From Megascapheus bottae (taxonomy: Eukaryota; Chordata; Mammalia; Rodentia; Geomyidae), in contig JANJXV010000048.1 in assembly GCA_024803745.1 (NCBI GenBank), positions 1,882,001 through 1,946,000 on the forward strand: 64,000 nt of DNA, in the 5' to 3' direction. How positions within the stretch are numbered: position 1 is the first letter of the stretch; every line of letters begins with the position of its first letter. The translations under genes were made by a program, and so were the position numbers. Below the pieces are notes generated by a model, which was not told the origin of the DNA, made no database searches, and was given only the letters and a program-made list of their open reading frames with translations. Positions 24,350 through 38,500 of the stretch are shown in pieces.

Positions 24350-27300
24350 CTTACCCTAACCCTAACCCTTACCTTTACCCTAACCCTAAACCTTAACCTA
24401 ACCCTAAACGTAAGCCTAACCTTAATCCTTCCCCTTAACAAAACCTTAAACATAACTCGAACCCTTACCCTAACTCTAACCCTAACCCTTACCCTAAACT
24501 TAACCCTAACCCTAAACCTAAAGCTTACCCTTACCCTAGCCATAACCCTAAACCTAACGCTATCCCTAACCCTAACCCTAACCCTCACCCTTACTCTAAC
24601 CTTAACCCTAAATTTAAACCTACCCTAACCTTAACCCTAACACCCAACGCTAACCCAAACCCTATCCCATACCCTTACCCTAACCCTAAACCTAACCCTA
24701 GCCCTAACCCTAACCCTAACCCTAAAACTAACCCTAACCCTAACCCTAACCCTTACCCTAACTTTAACCCTAATCTTAAACCCAACCATAAACCTAACCC
24801 TAACCCTAACCCTTACTGTAACACTTACCCTAACCCTAACCCTAACCCTAACACATACCCTTACCCTCAACCTCACCCTAACACTAACCATTACCCTAAC
24901 CCTAACACTAAACCTAACACTAACCGTAAACCCTAACCCTAACCGTAACCCTAACTCTATCCGTAACCCTTACCCTTACCCTAACCCTAACCCTAACCCT
25001 AACCTTAATGCTAACCCTAACCCTAACCCTTACCCTAACCCAGCCCTAACCCCAATCCTTACCCTAAACCTAACCCTTACCCTTTCCCTAACCCTAACAC
25101 TAACCCTAACCCTTACCCTAAACTTAACCCTAACCCTAAACCTAACCCTTACCCTTACCCTAGCCCTAACCCTAAACCTAACCCTAACCCTAACCCTCAA
25201 CCTTACCCTTACCCTAAACCTAACCCTAAACCTTATGCTAAACCTATCCCTAGCCCTAACCCTAACTCTTACCCTTACCTTAACGCTAACCCTAACCCTA
25301 ACACATACCCTTACCCTAACCATAACCCTAACCCTAACCCCAACCCTTATCCTAACCCAACCCTAACCCTAACCCCAAACCTAACCCTAACACTTAACCT
25401 AACCCTAACCCTAACACTAACCCTAACCCTTACCCTAACCCTAACCCTAACCCTTACCCTTACCCTTACCCTAACCCTAACCCTAAACCTAACCCTAACC
25501 CTAACCCTAACTCTTACCCTAAACCTAACCCTAATCCTAACCCTAACACTTACCCTTACCCTATCCCTAACCGTAACCCTAAAACTAACCCTAACCCTAA
25601 CCCTAACCCTTACCCTAACTTTAACCCTAATCTTAAACCCAACCCTAAACCTAACCCTAACCCTAACCCTTACTGTAACACTTACCCCAACCCTAACCCT
25701 AACCCTAACACTTACCCTTACCCTCAACCTCACCCTAACCCTAACCCTTACCCTAACCCTAACACTAAACCTAACACTAACCCTAAACCCTAACCCTAAC
25801 CGTAACCCTAACCCTAACCGTAACCCTTACCCTTACCCTACCCTAACCCTAACCCTATCCTTAATGCTAACCCTAACACTAACCCTTACCCTAAACCAAA
25901 CCCTAACCCCAATCCTTACCCTAAACCTAACCCTTACCCTTTCCCTAACCCTAACACTAACCCTAACCCTTACCCTAACCTTAACCCTAACCCTAAACCT
26001 AACCCTTACCCTTACCCTAGCCCTAACCCTAAACCTAACCCTAACCCTAACCCTAAACCTAACCCTTACCCTTACTCTAACCCTAACCCTAAATCTAAAC
26101 CTACCCTAACCCTAACCCTAATACTTACCCTTACCCTTACCCTATCCCTAACCCTAACCCCAACCCTTATCCTAAGCCAACCCTAACCCTAACCCCAAAC
26201 CTAACCCTAACCCTTAACCTAACCCTAACCCGAACACTAACCCTAACCCTTACCGTAACACTAACCCTAACCCTACCCCTAACCCTATACCTTACCCTTA
26301 CCCTACACCTAATCCTAACACTTACCCTAACCCTAACCTTAACCCCAACACTAAACCTAACCCTAACCATAACCCTTATCCTTACCCTAACCGTAACCCT
26401 AAACCTAACACTAACCCTAAACCAAACCCTAACCCTTACCCTAAACCTAACCCCAATCCTAACCCTAACCTTTAAGCTTACCCTAACCCTAACCCTAACT
26501 CTAAGCCTAAACCTAACCCTAACCCTAAAGTTAACCCTAACCCTTACATTTGCCCTACTCCTAACCCTAACCCTAACCCTAATCTTAACCCCTACCGTAA
26601 ACCTAACCCTAACCCAAAACCTTAACCTAACCCTAACCATAATCCTAAACTTCATCATAATCCTAACCATAACCCTTACCCTTACCGTTACCATAACCCT
26701 AGCCCTAATCCTAACCCTAACCCTAAACCTAACCATAACCCTTACCCTAACCCTTACCCTAACCCTAACACTAACCCTTACCCTTACCCTAACCCTAAAC
26801 CTAACCCTAACCCTAACCCTAACCCTTACCCTTACCCTAACCCCTACCGTAACCCTAACCCTAACACTTACCCTAACCCTAAACCTAACCCTAACCCTTA
26901 CCCTAAACCTAAACCTAACCCTAACCCTAACTCTAAACCTTACCCTTAACCTAAACCTAACCCTACCCCTAACCATAAACTTACCCTTACCCTAAACCTA
27001 ACCCTTACCCTTACCCTAACCCTAAACCTAAACCTAACCCTAACCCTAACCCTTACCCTTAACCTAACCCTAACCCTTACCCTAAACCTAACCCTAACCC
27101 TAACCATAAACCTTACCCTTACCCTAACCCTAACCCTTACCCTTACCCTTACCCTTACCCTAACCCTAATGCTAAACCTAAACCTAACATTAACCCTAAC
27201 CCTTACCTTTACCCTAACCCTAACCCTAAACCTAACGCTAACACTAACCTTAACCCTAAAACTTAACCTTAACCTAACCCTAACCCTAATCCTAACCCTA

Positions 27301-30300
27301 ACCTTAAACCTAACCCTAACCCAAACACTAACCCTAACCCTAACCCTAACCCTTACCCTAACCCTAACCCTAACCCTTACCTTTACCCTAACCCTAAACC
27401 TTAACCTAACCCTAAACGTAAGCCTAACCTTAATCCTTCCCCTTAACAAAACCTTAAACATAACTCGAACCCTTACCCTAACTCTAACCCTAACCCTTAC
27501 CCTAAACTTAACCCTAACCCTAAACCTAAAGCTTACCCTTACCCTAGCCATAACCCTAAACCTAACGCTATCCCTAACCCTAACCCTAACCCTCACCCTT
27601 ACTCTAACCTTAACCCTAAATTTAAACCTACCCTAATCTTAACCCTAACACCCAACGCTAACCCAAACCCTATCCCATACCCTTACCCTAACCCTAAACC
27701 TAACCCTAGCCCTAACCGTAACCATAACCCTAAAACTAACCCTAACCCTAACCCTAACCCTTACCCTAACTTTAACCCTAATCTTAAACCCAACCCTAAA
27801 CCTAACCCTAACCCTAACCCTTACTGTAACACTTACCCTAACCCTAACCCTAACCCTAACACTTACCCTTACCCTCAACCTCACCCTAACACTAACCATT
27901 ACCCTAACCCTAACACTAAACCTAACACTAACCGTAAACCCTAACCCTAACCGTAACCCTAACCCTATCCGTAACCCTTACCCTTACCCTAACCCTAACC
28001 CTAACCTTAATGCTAACCCTAACCCTAACCCTTACCCTAACCCAGCCCTAACCCCAATCCTTACCCTAAACCTAACCCTTACCCTTTCCCTAACCCTAAC
28101 ACTAACCCTAACCCTTACCCTAACCTTAACCCTAACCCTAAACCTAACCCTTACCCTTACCCTAGCCCTAACCCTAAACCTAACCCTAACCCTAACCCTA
28201 AACCTTACCCTTACCCTAAACCTAACCCTAAACCTTATGCTAAACTTATCCCTAGCCCTAAACCTAACTCTTACCCTTACCTTAACGCTAACCCTAACCC
28301 TAACACATACCCTTACCCTAACCATAACCCTAACCCTAACCCCAACCCTTATCCTAACCCAACCCTAACCCTAACCCCAAACCTAACCCTAACCCTTAAC
28401 CTAACCCTAACCCTAACACTAACCCTAACCCTTACCCTAACCCTAACCCTAACCCTTACCCTTACCCTTACCCTAACCCTAACCCTAAACCTAACCCTAA
28501 CCCTAACCCTAACTCTTACCCTAAACCTAACCCTAATCCTAACCCTAACACTTACCCTTACCCTATCCCTAACCGTAACCCTAAAACTAACCCTAACCCT
28601 AACCCTAACCCTTACCCTAACTTTAACCCTAATCTTAAACCCAACCCTAAACCTAACCCTAACCCTAACCCTTACTGTAACACTTACCCCAACCCTAACC
28701 CTAACCCTAACACTTACCCTTACCCTCAACCTCACCCTAACCCTAACCCTTACCCTAACCCTAACACTAAACCTAACACTAACCCTAAACCCTAACCCTA
28801 ACCGTAACCCTAACCCTAACCGTAAACCTTACCCTTACCCTAACCCTAACCCTAACCCTAACCTTAATTCTAACCCTAACACTAACCCTTACCCTAAACC
28901 AAACCCTAACCCCAATCCTTACCCTAAACCTAACCCTTACCCTTTCCCTAACCCTAACACTAACCCTAACCCTTACCCTAACCTTAACCCTAACCCTAAA
29001 CCTAACCCTTACCCTTACACTAGCCCTAACCCTAAACCTAACCCTAACCCTAACCCTAAACCTAACCCTTACCCTTACTCTAACCCTAACCCTAAATCTA
29101 AACCTACCCTAACCCTAACCCTAATACTTACCCTTAACCTTACCCTATCCCTAACCCTAACCCCAACCCTTATCCTAAGCCAACCCTAACCCTAACCCCA
29201 AACCTAACCCTAACCCTTAACCTAACCCTAACCCGAACACTAACCCTAACCCTTACCCTAACCCTAACCCTAACCCTACCCCTAACCCTATACCTTACCC
29301 TTACCCTACACCTAATCCTAACACTTACCCTAACACTAACGTTAACCCCAACACTAAACCTAACACTAACCATAACCGTTATCCTTACCCTAACCGTAAC
29401 CCTAAACCTAACACTAACCCTAAACCAAACCCTAACCCTTACCCTAACCCTAACCCCAATCCTAACCCTAACCTTTAAGCTTACCCTAACCCTAACCCTA
29501 ACTCTAAACCTAAACCTAACCCTAACCCTAAAGTTAACCCTCACCCTTACCCTTGCCCTACCCCTAACCCTAACCCTAACCCTAATCTTAACCCCTACCG
29601 TAAACCTAACCCTAACCCAAACCCTTAACCTAACCCTAACCGTAATCCTAAACTTCATCATAATCCTAACCATAACCCTTACCCTAACCCTAACCCTAAC
29701 CCTAACCCAAAACCTTACCCTTACCCTAAACCTAACCCTAACCCTTACCCTAACCCTAACCTTAACCACCACACTGAATCTAACCCTAAATCTAACCCTA
29801 ACCCTTACCCTTACCCTAACTGTATCCCAAAACCTAACCGTAACCCTAACCCAAACCCTAACCCTTAACCTAACCCTACCCCAATCCTAACCCTAACCCT
29901 TACCCGTACGTTAACCCTAACACTAAACCTAAACCTAACCCTAACCTTAACTTTAACCCTAACCCTTACCTAACCCTAACCCTAACCAAACCTAAACCTA
30001 ACCCTAACCCTTACCCTAATGGTAACCCTAACCCTAACCATTCCCCTAAACCTAACCCTAACCATAACCGTAACAGTTACCCTACCCCTAACCCTAACCC
30101 TACCCCTAACCCTTACCGTAACCCTAACACTAACCCTAAACCTAAACCTTATCCTAACACTATCCCTACCCCTAACCCTAACCCTAACCCTTAACCTAAC
30201 ACTAACTCTAACCCCAACCCCTAACCCTAACACATACCCTAACCCTAACCCTAACCCTAACCCTAACCCCTATCCTTAACCCTAACCCTAACCCCTAAAA

Positions 30301-32385
30301 CTATCCCTAACACTAACTCTAACACTTACCCTTATCCTAACCCTAAACCTAACCCCAACCCTAACCCTAACCCTAACCCATACCCTAACCCTAACCCTTA
30401 CCCTTACCCTTACCATAACCCTAAACCTAACCCTAACCCTTACCTTAAACCTAACCCTTACCCTAACCCTAACCCTAACCCTAACCCTAAACCTAAACCT
30501 AAACCTAACCCTTACCCTAAACCTAACCCTATTTCTAACGCTTAACCTAACCCTGACCCTAACCTTAACCCTAACACTTATCCAAACACTCACCCTAACC
30601 CTAACCCTTACCCTAACCGTAACCAAACCCTAACCCTAACCCCTAACCCTAACCCTACCCAAACCCTTACCCTAAACCTAAACCTAACCCTTACTCTAAC
30701 TCTAAACCGAACCCTAAACCGAACCCTAACCCTTACCCTAACCCTAACCATATTTCTAACCCTTAACCTAACCCTGACCCTAACCTTAACCCTAACACTT
30801 ATCCAAACACTCACCCTAACCCTAACCCTTACCCTATCCCTAAACCAAACCCTAACCCTTACCCTAACCGTAACCAAACCCTAACCCTAACCCCTAACCC
30901 TAACCCTACCCAAACCCTTACCCTAAACCTAACCCTAACCCTTACTCTAACCCTAAACCGAACCCTAACCCTAAACCTAACCCTTACCCTTACCCTAACC
31001 CTAACCCTAAACCTACCACTAACCCTAACCTTAACCCTAATCCTTACCCTAAACCTAACCATAAGCCTAACGCTAACCTTTACCCTTACTTTAACTCAAA
31101 CCCTAAAACTAACACTTACCCTTACCCTAACGCTAACCCTTACCCAAACCCTAACCCTAACCCTAACCCTAACCCTTACCCTAACCGTAACCCTAACCCT
31201 AACCCTAACGCTAAACCTAACCCTAACCCTTACTCTAACCCTAAACTGAACCCTAACCCTAACCCTAACCCTTACCCTTACACTAACCGTAACCCTGACC
31301 CTAAACCTAACCCTTACCCTTATCCTAAACCTAACCCTAAACCTAACACTAACCGTGCCCCTTAACCCTAACCCTAACCCTAACCCTAAACCTAACCCTA
31401 ACCCTTTCTCTAACCCTAACCCTAACGCTTAACCTAACCCTCATCCTAATTCTAAACCTAACCCTTCCCCTTACCCTAACCCTAAACCTACCTCTAACCC
31501 TAACCCTAACCCTAACCCTTACCCTAACCCTAACCCTAACCCTTGCTCTAACCCTAACCCTAACCCTAAACCTAACCTTAACCTTAACCCTAACCCTAAC
31601 CCTTACCCTTACCCTAACCCTAAACCTAACCGTAACCCTAACCAGAACACTTACACTTACCCTAACCCTAACCCTAACCCTAACCCGAACTCTAAACCTT
31701 ACCCTTACCCTAAACCTAACCCCAAACCTTACCCTAAACCTAACCCTAACCCTAACCCTAACCCTAACCCTTACCCTTACCTTAATCCTAACCCTAACTC
31801 TAACCCTTGCCCTTACCCTAACGCTAACCCTAAACCTAACCCTAAACCTAACACTAACCCTAACACATAACCTTACCGTAACCCTAACCCTAACCCTAAC
31901 CCTAACCGTAACCCTAAACCTAACCCTAAACCTAATCTAACCCTAACCCTTACCCTAACCCTAACCCTAACCCTTACACTTACCCTAAACCTAACCGTAA
32001 CCTTAACCCCAACCTTAAACCTAACACTAAACCTAACCCTTACCCTTACCCTAACCCTATCCCTGACCCTAACTCTAACCCTAACCCTTACCCTAACCCT
32101 AACTCTAATCCTAACCCTAAACCTTATCCTTATCCTAATCCTAACCCTAACCCTATACCTAAGACTAACACTAACCTTAAACTTACCCTTTCCCTAACCC
32201 TAACCCTAAACCTAATCAGAACCCTAACCTTATCCCTAAACCTAACTCTTATCCTTACCCTAACCCTAACCCTCAAACTAACCCAAACCATAACACCTAA
32301 CCCTAACCGTAACCATAACCCTAACCCTAACCCTTAACCTTGCCGTAACACTAACCTTAATGCTAACCATAACCCTAACCCTTAC
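23760..32385 (+). repeat. Second copy of block 308-8,957 (about 8.6 kb)
   Basis: The whole A1-A2-A3-linker-B start series recurs here at a shift of 23,434 bases, changing to 23,428 between about 28,480 and 30,190 because of a 6-base loss later restored, and again 23,428 by 32,289. It includes the 3.0-kb units (second one from about 26,443), the truncated third unit at 29,445-29,681, the ~220-250-bp duplications and the 66-base piece with AATCAGAACCC near 32,214. Shared order ends near 32,385, where B1 continues differently. Differences are scattered single bases, for example AACAATAACCC near 2,441 against AACACTAACCC near 25,875. Confidence 0.93.
26443..29444 (+). repeat. A2': 3.0-kb unit within the second block
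   Basis: This is the counterpart of 3,009-6,016, with AAGCTT at 26,474 and TTCCCCTTAACAAAACC near 27,435. The inner 0.85-kb pair is present. It lacks six bases near 28,450 relative to A2. It resembles A2 more than A1 at diagnostic sites such as ACGTTAACCCCAACAC (near 29,339), as expected if the whole block was copied after A1 and A2 had separated. Confidence 0.88.
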
Positions 32386-33930
32386 CCTCACCTTAACACT
32401 AACCCTAACCTTAACCCCAAACCTAAACCTAACTCTAACCCTAACCCCTACCCTTACCCTAACCTAACTCTAATCCTAACCAGAACCCTAGCTCTAACCC
32501 TTACCCTAACCCTAACCCTAATCCTAACCCTAACCATTACCCTTACCCTAATCCTAACCCTAACCCTAAACCTAACCCTAACTCTAACCCTAACCCTTAT
32601 TCTTACGTTACCCCTAACCCTAACACTAACCCTTACCCTAACCCTTTCGCTAACCCTAACCCTAACCCTAACCTTAACCATAACCCTTACAACAACCGTA
32701 AACCTAACCTTAACACCAACCCTAAACCTAACCCTAACCCTTACCCTTACCCTAACCCTAAACACAACCCTAACGCTAACTCTAACCCTAACACTTACCC
32801 TTACCCTAACCCCTACCCTAACCCTAACCCTAACCCTAAACCTAACCCTAACCCTTACCCTTACCCTAACCCTAAACCTAACCCTAACCCTAACCCTTAC
32901 CCTTACCCTAACCATAACCCTAACCCTAACCCTAAACCTAAACCTTACCCTTACCCTAAACCTAATCCTAACCCTTAGCCTAAACCTAACCCTAACCCTA
33001 ACCGTAACCCTTAACCTTATCTTGACCATAACCCTAACCCTAACCCTAACCCTAACCCTAACACTAACCCTAACACATACCCTTACCCTAACCCTAACCC
33101 TAACCTTAACCATAACCCTAAACGTAACCGTGACCCTAACCCTAACCCTAACACTAACCCTTACCCTAATCCTAACCTTAACCCTTACCCTTACCCTCAC
33201 CCTAACCCTAAACCTATCCTTAACCCCAACCCTAAATCTAACCCTAACCCTTACCCTTACCCTAACCCTAACCCTAAACCTAACCCAAACCCTAAACCTA
33301 ACCCTTACCCTAACCCTAACCCTAACCCTATTCCTAACCCTAACACTTACCCTTAGCCTAATCCTAACCCTAACCCTAAACCTAACTCTAAACTTAACCC
33401 TAACCCTTACCCTTACCCTAACAGTAACCCAAACCCTAACGCTAAACCTAACCCTAAACCTCACCCTTACCCTATCCCTAGCCCGAAACCTAACCCTAAA
33501 CCTTACCTTTACCCCTACTCTCACCATAACCCTAACCTTAACCCTAACCTTAACACTAAACCTAACCTTACCTTAACCCTAACCCTTATCGTTACCCTAA
33601 CCCTAATCCTACCCGAAAACCTAACCCCAACACCTACCCTAACCCTAACCCCCACCCTAACCCTAACCCTTACCCTTACCCTAACCCTAATCCTGACCTT
33701 AAGCTTAATCCTAACCCTAACCCTAACCCTTAACCTAACCCTAACCATAATCCTAATCCGAGGCCTAACCCTATCCCTAATCCTGAATCTTATCCTTACC
33801 CTAAACCTAAACCTAAACCTAACCCTAACCATAACCCCTAACCATAACCATAACCTAACCCTAAACCTAACCCTTACCCTTACCTTAACCATAACCTTAA
33901 TACTAACCCTAACCCTAACCCTAACCCATA
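32386..33930 (+). repeat. D1: older unit with a diverged copy 4.76 kb downstream
   Basis: After the block junction the array carries a new order of variants. CCAAACCTAAACCTAACTC, CCCCTACCCTTACCCTAACC and CTAACTCTAATCCTAACC near 32,417-32,480 recur at 37,180-37,243, a shift of 4,763 bases. CCTAATCCGAGGCC near 33,760 corresponds to CCTAATCCGATCCC near 38,308. Many substitutions and indels separate the copies. The 357-codon stop-free (Val-Arg)n frame on the - strand at 32,454-33,527 lies here; it is an array by-product, not a gene. Confidence 0.8.
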
Positions 33931-36900
33931 CCCTTTCCCTAATCCTAATCCTAACCCTACCCCTTACCCTTACCCTAACCGTAAACCTAAACCTAACCCT
34001 AACCCTGACCCTAACCCTTTCCCTTATCCTAACCCGAACCCTAAACCTAACCCAAACTCTTATCCTAACCCTAACCGTAACCCTAACCCTAACCCTTAAC
34101 CTGACTCTAACACTAACCCTAACCCCTACCCTAACCCTTACCCTAACCATAACACTAACCCTAACCCCTAACACTAACCCTCAACCTAACGCTAACCCTA
34201 ATACCTAACCTTAAACATAACCCCTACCCTAACTCTAACCCATGCAATTACCCTAAACCTAACCCTAACCGTAAACCTTACCCTTACCCTAACCCTAAAC
34301 CTAACCCTAATCCTAACCCTAATCCTAACCCTAACCATAACCCTTACCCTTACCCTAACCATAACCCTAACACTAACCCTAAACCTTACCCTTACCCTAA
34401 CCCTAACTCCAACCCTTACGCTAAACCTAACCTTAACCCTAACCCTAATCCTTACTCTTCCCTTAACCCTAACCCTAACCCTAACACTTAACCTTACCCT
34501 AACGCTAACCCTATCCCTAACCCTACCCCTAACCCTAACCCTTACACTTACCATAACCGTAACCTTAACCTTAAACCCAACCCTAAACCTAACCCTGAAC
34601 CTAACCCTAACCCTTAACCTTACACTAACCTTAACCCTAACGCTAACACTTAACCTTAGCCTAACCCTAATCATTACCCTAAATCTAACCCTAACCCTAA
34701 CCCTAACCCCTAACCCTAACCCTTATCCTAACCCTTACCCTAACCCTGAACCTAACCCTTACCATAACCTAACTCTAAACCTAAACCGAACCCAAACCCT
34801 AACCCTTACCCTAACCCTAACCTAAACCTTACCCTAACCCTAACCCTAACCCTAACCCTAACCCTTACCCTTACCCTAACCCTAACCCTAAACCTAACCC
34901 TAACCCTAACCCTAACCTTAGCCCTAACCCTAACCCTAAACCTAACCCTAACCCTTACCCTTTCCCTAATCCTAATCCTAACCCTACCCCTTACCCTTAC
35001 CCTAACCGTAAACCTAAACCTAACCCTAACCCTAACCCTAACCCTTACTCTTACACTAAACCTAAACCTAACCCTTACCTAACCATAACCCTAACACTAA
35101 CCCTAACCCTTACCCTTACCTTAACCCTAACCCTAATCCTTACCCTTACCCTAACGCTAACCCTAACCCTAACCTGAACCCTAACACTAACCCTACCCCT
35201 TAACCTTACCTTAAACCGAACCATAACTCTAACCCTAACCCTAAACCTAACCCTTACACTAACCCTAACTCTAACCATTAACCTAACCCTAACCCTAACC
35301 CTTACTCTTACCCTAACCGTAACCATAAACCTAACCCTAACCCTAACCCTAACCTTACCCCTAACCCTAACAGTATCCCTAACCCTTACCCTTACCCTAA
35401 CCCTAACCCTAAACGTAAAACTAACCCTACCCCTAACCCTAATCATTACCCTTACCCTAATCCTAACCCTAAACCTAACTCTAAACCTGACGCTAACCTT
35501 TACCACGAACCCTAACCCTAACCATTACCCTAAACTTTATCCTTATGCTAACACTAACCCTAACCCTAACCCTAACACTTACCCTTACCCTAACCCTAAA
35601 TCTAACCGTAACCCTAATCCTAAACCTAACCCTAACACTTACCCTTACCCTTATCCTACCCCGAACCCTCAACCTAACCCTAACCCTTACCCTTACCCTA
35701 ACCTTAACCCTAACCTTAACCCTAACTCTAACCCTAACCCTAATCTTAACCCTAAACCTTATCCTTACCCTAACCCTAACCATAACCCTAACCCTAAACC
35801 TAACCCTAACCCTAACCCTAACCCTTACCCTTACCTAACCGTAACCTTAACCATAACACTAACATTAAGCCTAACCCTTAATCTAACCCTAACGCTAAAC
35901 CTAATCCGAACCCTAACCCTATACCTAAACCTAACTCTTATCCTTACTCTAACCCTAACCCTAACCTTAACACTTACCATAAGCCCTAACACTAACCATA
36001 ACCCTAACTCTAAATCTAACCCTTACCCTTACCCTAACCCTAACCTTAATACTAACCCTAACCCTAACGCTAACACTTACCCTAACCCTAACCCTAACCC
36101 TGATCCTTACCCTAACACTAACCCTAAACCTAACCCTAAACCTTACCCTTTCCCTAACCCTAACCCTAACCCTAACCGTTATCCTTACCCTAAACGTAAA
36201 CCTAAACCTAATCCTAACCCTAACCCTAACCTTAACTATAACCCTAACCATAACCCTAACGCGAACCCTTACCCTAACCCTAACCCTAACCCTAACCCTA
36301 AACCTAACACCTAACCCTAACCCTAACCCTTACCCTTACCCTACCCCTAACCCTAATCCTAACCCTAACACTTACCCTAACCCCAACCCTAACCCTACCC
36401 CTAACCTTTACCCTTATCCTAACACTAACACTAACCTTAACCCCAACGCTAAATCTAACAATAACTTTGACCCTAACCGTAACGCTAACCCTAACCCTAA
36501 AACTTACCCTTACCCTAACTCTAACCCTATACTTAACCATAACCCTTACCCTAACCCTAACCCTAATCCTAACCCTAACTCTTCCCCTTACCCTAACCCT
36601 AACCCTAACCCTAAAACTAACCCTAACCCTAACATTAACCCTAACCCTAAAGCTAACCCTTACCCTAACCCTAACACTAATCCTAACCCTAACCCTTACC
36701 CTTACCCTAACCATAACCCTAATCCTAAAATTAACCCTAACCCTAACCTAAACCCTAACCCTTACCCTTACCCTAACACTAACCCAAAACCTAAACCTAA
36801 CCCTAACCCTAATCCTTACCCTAACAATAACCCTAACCCTAACCCTTACCCCTTACCTAACCCTTACCCTTACTCTAACTGTAAACCTAAACCTAACCCT

Positions 36901-37140
36901 AACCCTAACCCTAACCCCAACCCTTACCCTTACCCTAACCCAAACCCTAAACCTAACGCGAACCCTGACCCTAACCCTAACCCTTACCCTTACCGTAACC
37001 CTAACCCTAACCTAACCCTAACCCTAACCCCAACCCTAAGCCTAACCCTAACCCTAACCCTAACCCTTACCCTAACACTAACCCTAAACCTAACCCTAAT
37101 CCTTACCCTTACCCTAACCCTAACTCTAACCCTAACCCTT
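33931..37140 (+). repeat. Diverged array between D1 and D2
   Basis: This is degenerate hexamer sequence with only patchy relatives. About 33,930-34,005 and 34,961-35,036 share a ~75-base near-identical piece with CCCTTTCCCTAATCC and CCTACCCCTTACCC. About 34,500-34,850 resembles 43,440-43,800, sharing TTACCATAACCGTAACC and CTTAACCTTAGCC. About 36,420-36,620 resembles 44,300-44,500, sharing CCCCAACGCTAAAT and ACTCTTCCCCTTACCC. Nothing in it looks like a gene or unique insert. Confidence 0.8.
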
Positions 37141-38500
37141 ACCCTTACCCTCACCATAACCCTAACCCTAACCTTAACTCCAAACCTAAACCTAACTCTA
37201 ACCCTAACCCCTACCCTTACCCTAACCTAACTCTAATCCTAACCATAACCCTAGCCCTAACCCTTACCCTAACCCTAACCCTAATCCTAACCCTGACCAT
37301 TACCCTTACCCTAATCCTAACCCTAACCCTAAACCTAACCCTAACCCTAACCCTAACCCTTACTCTTACCTTAAACCTAACCCTAACCCTAACCCTTACC
37401 CTTACCCTTTCACTAACCATAACCCTAACCCTAACCCTAACCCTTACCCTTACACTAACCGTAAACCTAATCTTAACCCCAACCCTAAACCTAACCCTAA
37501 CCCTAACCCTTACCATTACCCTAACCCTAAACATAACAATAACAATAACGCTAACTCTAACCCTAACACTTACCCTTACCCTAACCCCTACCCTAACCCT
37601 AACCCTATCCTTAACCTTACCCTAACCCTAACCCTACCCCTAACCCTAAACCTAAACCTTACCCACACTAAACCTAACCCTAACCCTTACCCTAAACCTA
37701 ACCCTAACCCTAACCATAACCCTTACCCTTTTCTTGACCATAACCCTAACCCTAACCCTAACTCTAACCCTAACATTAACCCTAACACATACCCTTACCC
37801 TAACCCTAACCCTAACCGTAACCCTAAACCTAACCGTGACCCTAACCCTAACCCTAACACTAACCCTTACCCTAATCCTAACCCTAACCCTTACCCTTAC
37901 CCTAATCTTACCCTAACCCTAAACCTAACTCTAAACTTAACCCTAACCCATACCCTTACCCTAACCCTTACCCTAACCCTAAACCTAACACTAACCCTAA
38001 CCCTTACCCTTACCCTACCCTATCCCTAATTCTAAAACTAACCCTAAACCTTACCTTTACCCCTACCTTTACCCCATAACCCTAACCTTAACCCTAACCT
38101 AAACACTTAAACTAACCTTACCTTAACCCAACCCTTATCCTTACCCTAAACCTAACCCTAACCTTAACCCAAAACCTAACCCTAACACCTACCCTAACCC
38201 TAACCTCCACCCTAACCATAACCCTTAACCTTACCCTAACCCTAACCCTAACCTTTAGCTTAACCCCAACCCTAACCCTAACCCCTAACCTAACCCTAAC
38301 CATAATCCTAATCCGATCCCTAACCCTATCACTAATCCTGAATCTAATCCTTACCCTAACCCTAAACCTAAACCTAACCCTAACCATAACCCCTAACCCT
38401 TATCATAACCTAACCCTAAACCTAACCCTTACCCTTACCTTAACCATAACCTTAATACTAACCCTAACCCTAACCCTTGTCCTTACCATAACCCTAACCC
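37141..38500 (+). repeat. D2: diverged partner of D1
   Basis: It starts with TTACCCTCACCATAACCC and follows D1 in outline through CCTAATCCGATCCC near 38,308 and TTAATACTAACCC near 38,452. It is shorter than D1 by roughly 200 bases and differs at many sites. The part near 38,240-38,470 is also related to 17,640-17,840 in C1 and 22,340-22,540 in C2, so this piece belongs to a dispersed family of at least four members. Confidence 0.75.
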
